The notes under the pieces were generated by a model. It saw nothing but the letters and a program-made list of their open reading frames with translations, made no database searches and was not told the origin of the DNA. A DNA stretch of 15,965 nt from Oscillospiraceae bacterium. Its GTDB lineage: Bacteria; Bacillota; Clostridia; Oscillospirales; Ruminococcaceae. The stretch spans positions 1 through 15,965 of the forward strand of contig CAAGDT010000204.1 of assembly GCA_900768675.1 (NCBI GenBank), written 5' to 3'. Below are positions 14,597 to 15,965 of this stretch, one piece after another. The position numbers and the translations under genes are program-made. Every line of letters starts with the position of its first letter. The first letter of the stretch is position 1.

Positions 14597-15502
14597 ATGA
14601 GATCTGTTACCGAACAAATCAAAAAGTATATCGGTGAGCATCTGAATGAACCTGTCACGCTGAACGATATTGCAAAGTCAGTGGGATATTCAAAGTTCCA
14701 CGTATCAAGAATATTCAAGGAGGAAACAGGCCTGTCCTTGTTTGAGTATATCCGCCGTGAACGTCTTACTGCGTCAGCATTTGCGCTCAGAGGCAGAGCC
14801 GAGAAGGTGCTTGATATTGCTCTTGATTTTATGTTCGACAGCCACGAAGGTTTTACAAGGGCATTTTCAAACGGTTTCGGAATAGCCCCGAAAAGGTTTG
14901 CCGGATACCCTGCGCCCGATGGCTGGATGATCCCGTATTATTACCTTAACCGCCAAAAAACTAAAACGGAGGAACTTAATATGGAACAGAAAACTGCTGT
15001 TATTTTCACTCAGATTATGGAACGTCCCGCACGCAAGCTTATACTTTTCAGAAGCAAAAATGCTTCCGATTACTTTGAATACTGCGAAGAGGTGGGCTGC
15101 GGTACTCCCGGAAATCCTGCGCCCTGGGATATTCTCTGCGGTATCAAGGACACTCTGAACGAACCTATGGGTGTGTGGCTGCCCCGGTCTATGCGCCCCG
15201 AAGGTACGGGAATTTATGCTCACGCCGTAGAGGTGGCTGCTGATTATTCCGGCGAGATACCGTCGGGCTTTGAAGTGATTGACCTGCCGCCCTGCAAGTA
15301 TCTGGTGTTTCAGGGAGAGCCTTACGATGACGAAAAATATGATGAAGAAATCGGAAAGCTCTGGGAGCGTATTGCGAATTTCAACCCCAAGGTTTACGGC
15401 TATGAGTGGGACGATGAAATAGCTCCGAAATTCCAGCTTTCGCCAATGGGCTGGAGAGGATACATCGAAGGACGGGCTGTAAGAGCAATTGCCGATAATT
15501 AG
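14597..15502 (+). CDS. AraC-family regulator with GyrI-like effector-binding domain
   Basis: The 301-residue protein carries an N-terminal AraC DNA-binding domain with two helix-turn-helix units: residues about 20-45 (VTLNDIAKSVGYSKFHVSRI) and about 70-100 (DIALDFMFDSHEGFTRAF, FGIAPKRF). Residues about 130-297 are a GyrI/Rob-type effector-binding domain, recognisable from MERPARKLILF, GIYAHAVEV, GFEVIDLPPCKYLVFQGEPY and a C-terminal PKFQLSPMGW stretch. GGAGG lies nine bases before ATG. Such proteins bind small hydrophobic molecules and activate efflux or stress genes, as Rob does. No transporter is adjacent downstream in the window, so the target is unknown. Confidence 0.9.
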   Translation: MRSVTEQIKKYIGEHLNEPVTLNDIAKSVGYSKFHVSRIFKEETGLSLFEYIRRERLTASAFALRGRAEKVLDIALDFMFDSHEGFTRAFSNGFGIAPKRFAGYPAPDGWMIPYYYLNRQKTKTEELNMEQKTAVIFTQIMERPARKLILFRSKNASDYFEYCEEVGCGTPGNPAPWDILCGIKDTLNEPMGVWLPRSMRPEGTGIYAHAVEVAADYSGEIPSGFEVIDLPPCKYLVFQGEPYDDEKYDEEIGKLWERIANFNPKVYGYEWDDEIAPKFQLSPMGWRGYIEGRAVRAIADN

Positions 15503-15608
15503 TGCGTGCCGGGTAACTGTCCGCAGGACAGTTACCCCTCAAAGCCTGAAAAGCAGGCTTTGAGTTGGCTTAAAATCACATTTCGTGTGATTTTAAGCCC
15601 CGTGCACT
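15501..15608. repeat. Three abutting perfect hairpins enclosed by an outer stem
   Basis: H1 is GGGTAACTGTCC (15511-15522) with its complement at 15526-15537. H2 is CTCAAAGCCTG (15538-15548) with 15554-15564. H3 is GGCTTAAAATCACA (15567-15580) with 15586-15599. AGTGC (15501-15505) can pair with GCACT (15604-15608), closing a cloverleaf-like fold. None of the hairpins is followed by a T-tract, so they are not standard terminators, though they could protect or stop the AraC mRNA. It begins on the AraC stop codon. Confidence 0.75.
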
Positions 15609-15646
15609 TCTTGATGTCAAGCTCATTTCATCCCGAAGGACCAAAT

Positions 15647-15692
15647 AAAGTGCAAGGATTTTTATAAATTTTTAAAGAAATCCTTGCACTTT
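15647..15692. repeat. 15-bp perfect inverted repeat
   Basis: AAAGTGCAAGGATTT (15647-15661) is mirrored exactly at 15678-15692 across a 16-base AT-rich loop. There is no T-tract after it and no open reading frame of note. Confidence 0.75.
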
Positions 15693-15695
15693 AGC

Positions 15696-15741
15696 AACTT
15701 CTGATAGGCTTTTTTCATTGTTGTTAAGCCTATCAGAAGTT
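15696..15741. repeat. 16-bp perfect inverted repeat
   Basis: AACTTCTGATAGGCTT (15696-15711) is mirrored exactly at 15726-15741 across a 14-base loop. It begins only three bases after the previous inverted repeat ends. Confidence 0.75.
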
Positions 15742-15757
15742 AATGAGCAGACGTTAA

Positions 15758-15813
15758 TTAAGGAAATACCGCATAAAGACCGCCTTACGGCTTTGCGTGC
15801 GGTGTTGCCTTAA
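15758..15813. mobile_element. 48-bp miniature element with the same termini as the long MITE-like element
   Basis: The core (15762-15809) has ends GGAAATACCGCA and TGCGGTGTTGCC, nearly those of the 172-bp element, and TTAA on both sides (15758-15761, 15810-15813). Inside is a small hairpin (AAAGACCG/CGGCTTT). The right TTAA is also the left flank of the next element. It looks like an internal-deletion derivative. Confidence 0.65.
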
Positions 15814-15965
15814 GGCAATACCGCATAATTATTGTCGTGCGATTGCGCCGTCAGATTTTTCGTCAGGTTGTACAGAAATTTCGCAGGCATACTAACGTAT
15901 GTCAAGAAATTTCTGTGCAAGATGACGGAAAAGATGCAAGCAAGCGTGCGGCAAAGGCACCAGCC
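15814..15965. mobile_element. 172-bp MITE-like hairpin element, copy 2 (right end cut by window)
   Basis: It aligns without gaps to copy 1 (7060-7211) with about 26 differences over 152 bases by eye; the missing 20 bases should hold the right inverted repeat. The central hairpin is ACAGAAATTTC (15872-15882) with GAAATTTCTGT (15906-15916), capped by CATAC (15888-15892) with GTATG (15897-15901). No gene is seen here. Confidence 0.75.

Noticed and set aside
15501..15608. Cloverleaf-like fold as a tRNA gene
   Set aside because: It has three long hairpins of 11-14 bp with no T-loop or anticodon-arm consensus and a size well above a tRNA. No tRNA was recognised anywhere in the window.
15511..15741. 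Hairpins as ordinary Rho-independent terminators of the AraC gene
   Set aside because: None of the five stems is followed by a run of T on the plus strand. Two are AT-rich. Termination by structure remains possible but not typical.
15501..15965. CRISPR array
   Set aside because: The inverted repeats differ in sequence from one another and there are no regular direct repeats with spacers, and no cas gene.

Overview
The window looks like a chromosomal segment of a low-to-mid GC Gram-positive Clostridium relative, most likely an Oscillospiraceae/Ruminococcus-type gut anaerobe. The evidence is near-consensus AGGAGG ribosome sites, sigma-A promoters with 17-bp spacers, TTG/GTG starts, and protein types common in those genomes: DUF5131, XRE plus zinc ribbon, a sugar-binding domain fused to GGDEF, and AraC with an effector domain. 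The genus is inferred from gene style, not from a marker gene.

Region 1 (1-7013, all minus strand, reading leftward) is one tightly packed surface-carbohydrate operon behind a strong promoter at 6985-7013. In transcription order it encodes an RmlC-type sugar 3,5-epimerase, an NAD-dependent sugar epimerase/dehydratase, an FkbM-type methyltransferase with an extra N-terminal Rossmann-like domain, three tandem paralogous radical SAM proteins with a short SPASM-like cysteine set, and a family-2 glycosyltransferase fused to a methyltransferase-like region that runs off the left edge. Most genes overlap or are within a few bases of each other, suggesting coupled translation. The three radical SAM paralogues are the most unusual protein content: their chemistry is unknown, but the context points to sugar or glycan modification.

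Region 2 (7014-9160) starts with a 172-bp MITE-like hairpin element, then a minus-strand DUF5131 (phage Gp37/Gp68) protein, and a divergent plus-strand pair: a flavin-reductase-like protein and a small YjdJ-type acetyltransferase. A bidirectional terminator closes it. Region 3 (9162-11332, minus) holds an MFS transporter overlapping a rhodanese lipoprotein, and a small XRE/zinc-ribbon regulator. Region 4 (11388-15502, plus) holds a soluble LacI-type sugar-binding/GGDEF diguanylate cyclase, the overlapping remnant of an AraC regulator, a RlaP/YcgL-type nucleotidyltransferase, and an AraC regulator with a GyrI-like effector domain.

Region 5 (15501-15965) has no genes but is packed with palindromes: five perfect inverted repeats with 11-16 bp arms in about 240 bases, then a 48-bp miniature element and the first 152 bases of a second copy of the 172-bp element, joined through a shared TTAA. 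The two long copies align without gaps from their first base. They differ at about 26 of 152 positions, including four paired, base-pair-preserving exchanges in the central hairpin. That suggests selection on a folded RNA or DNA, and it is the best candidate here for an undescribed element family.
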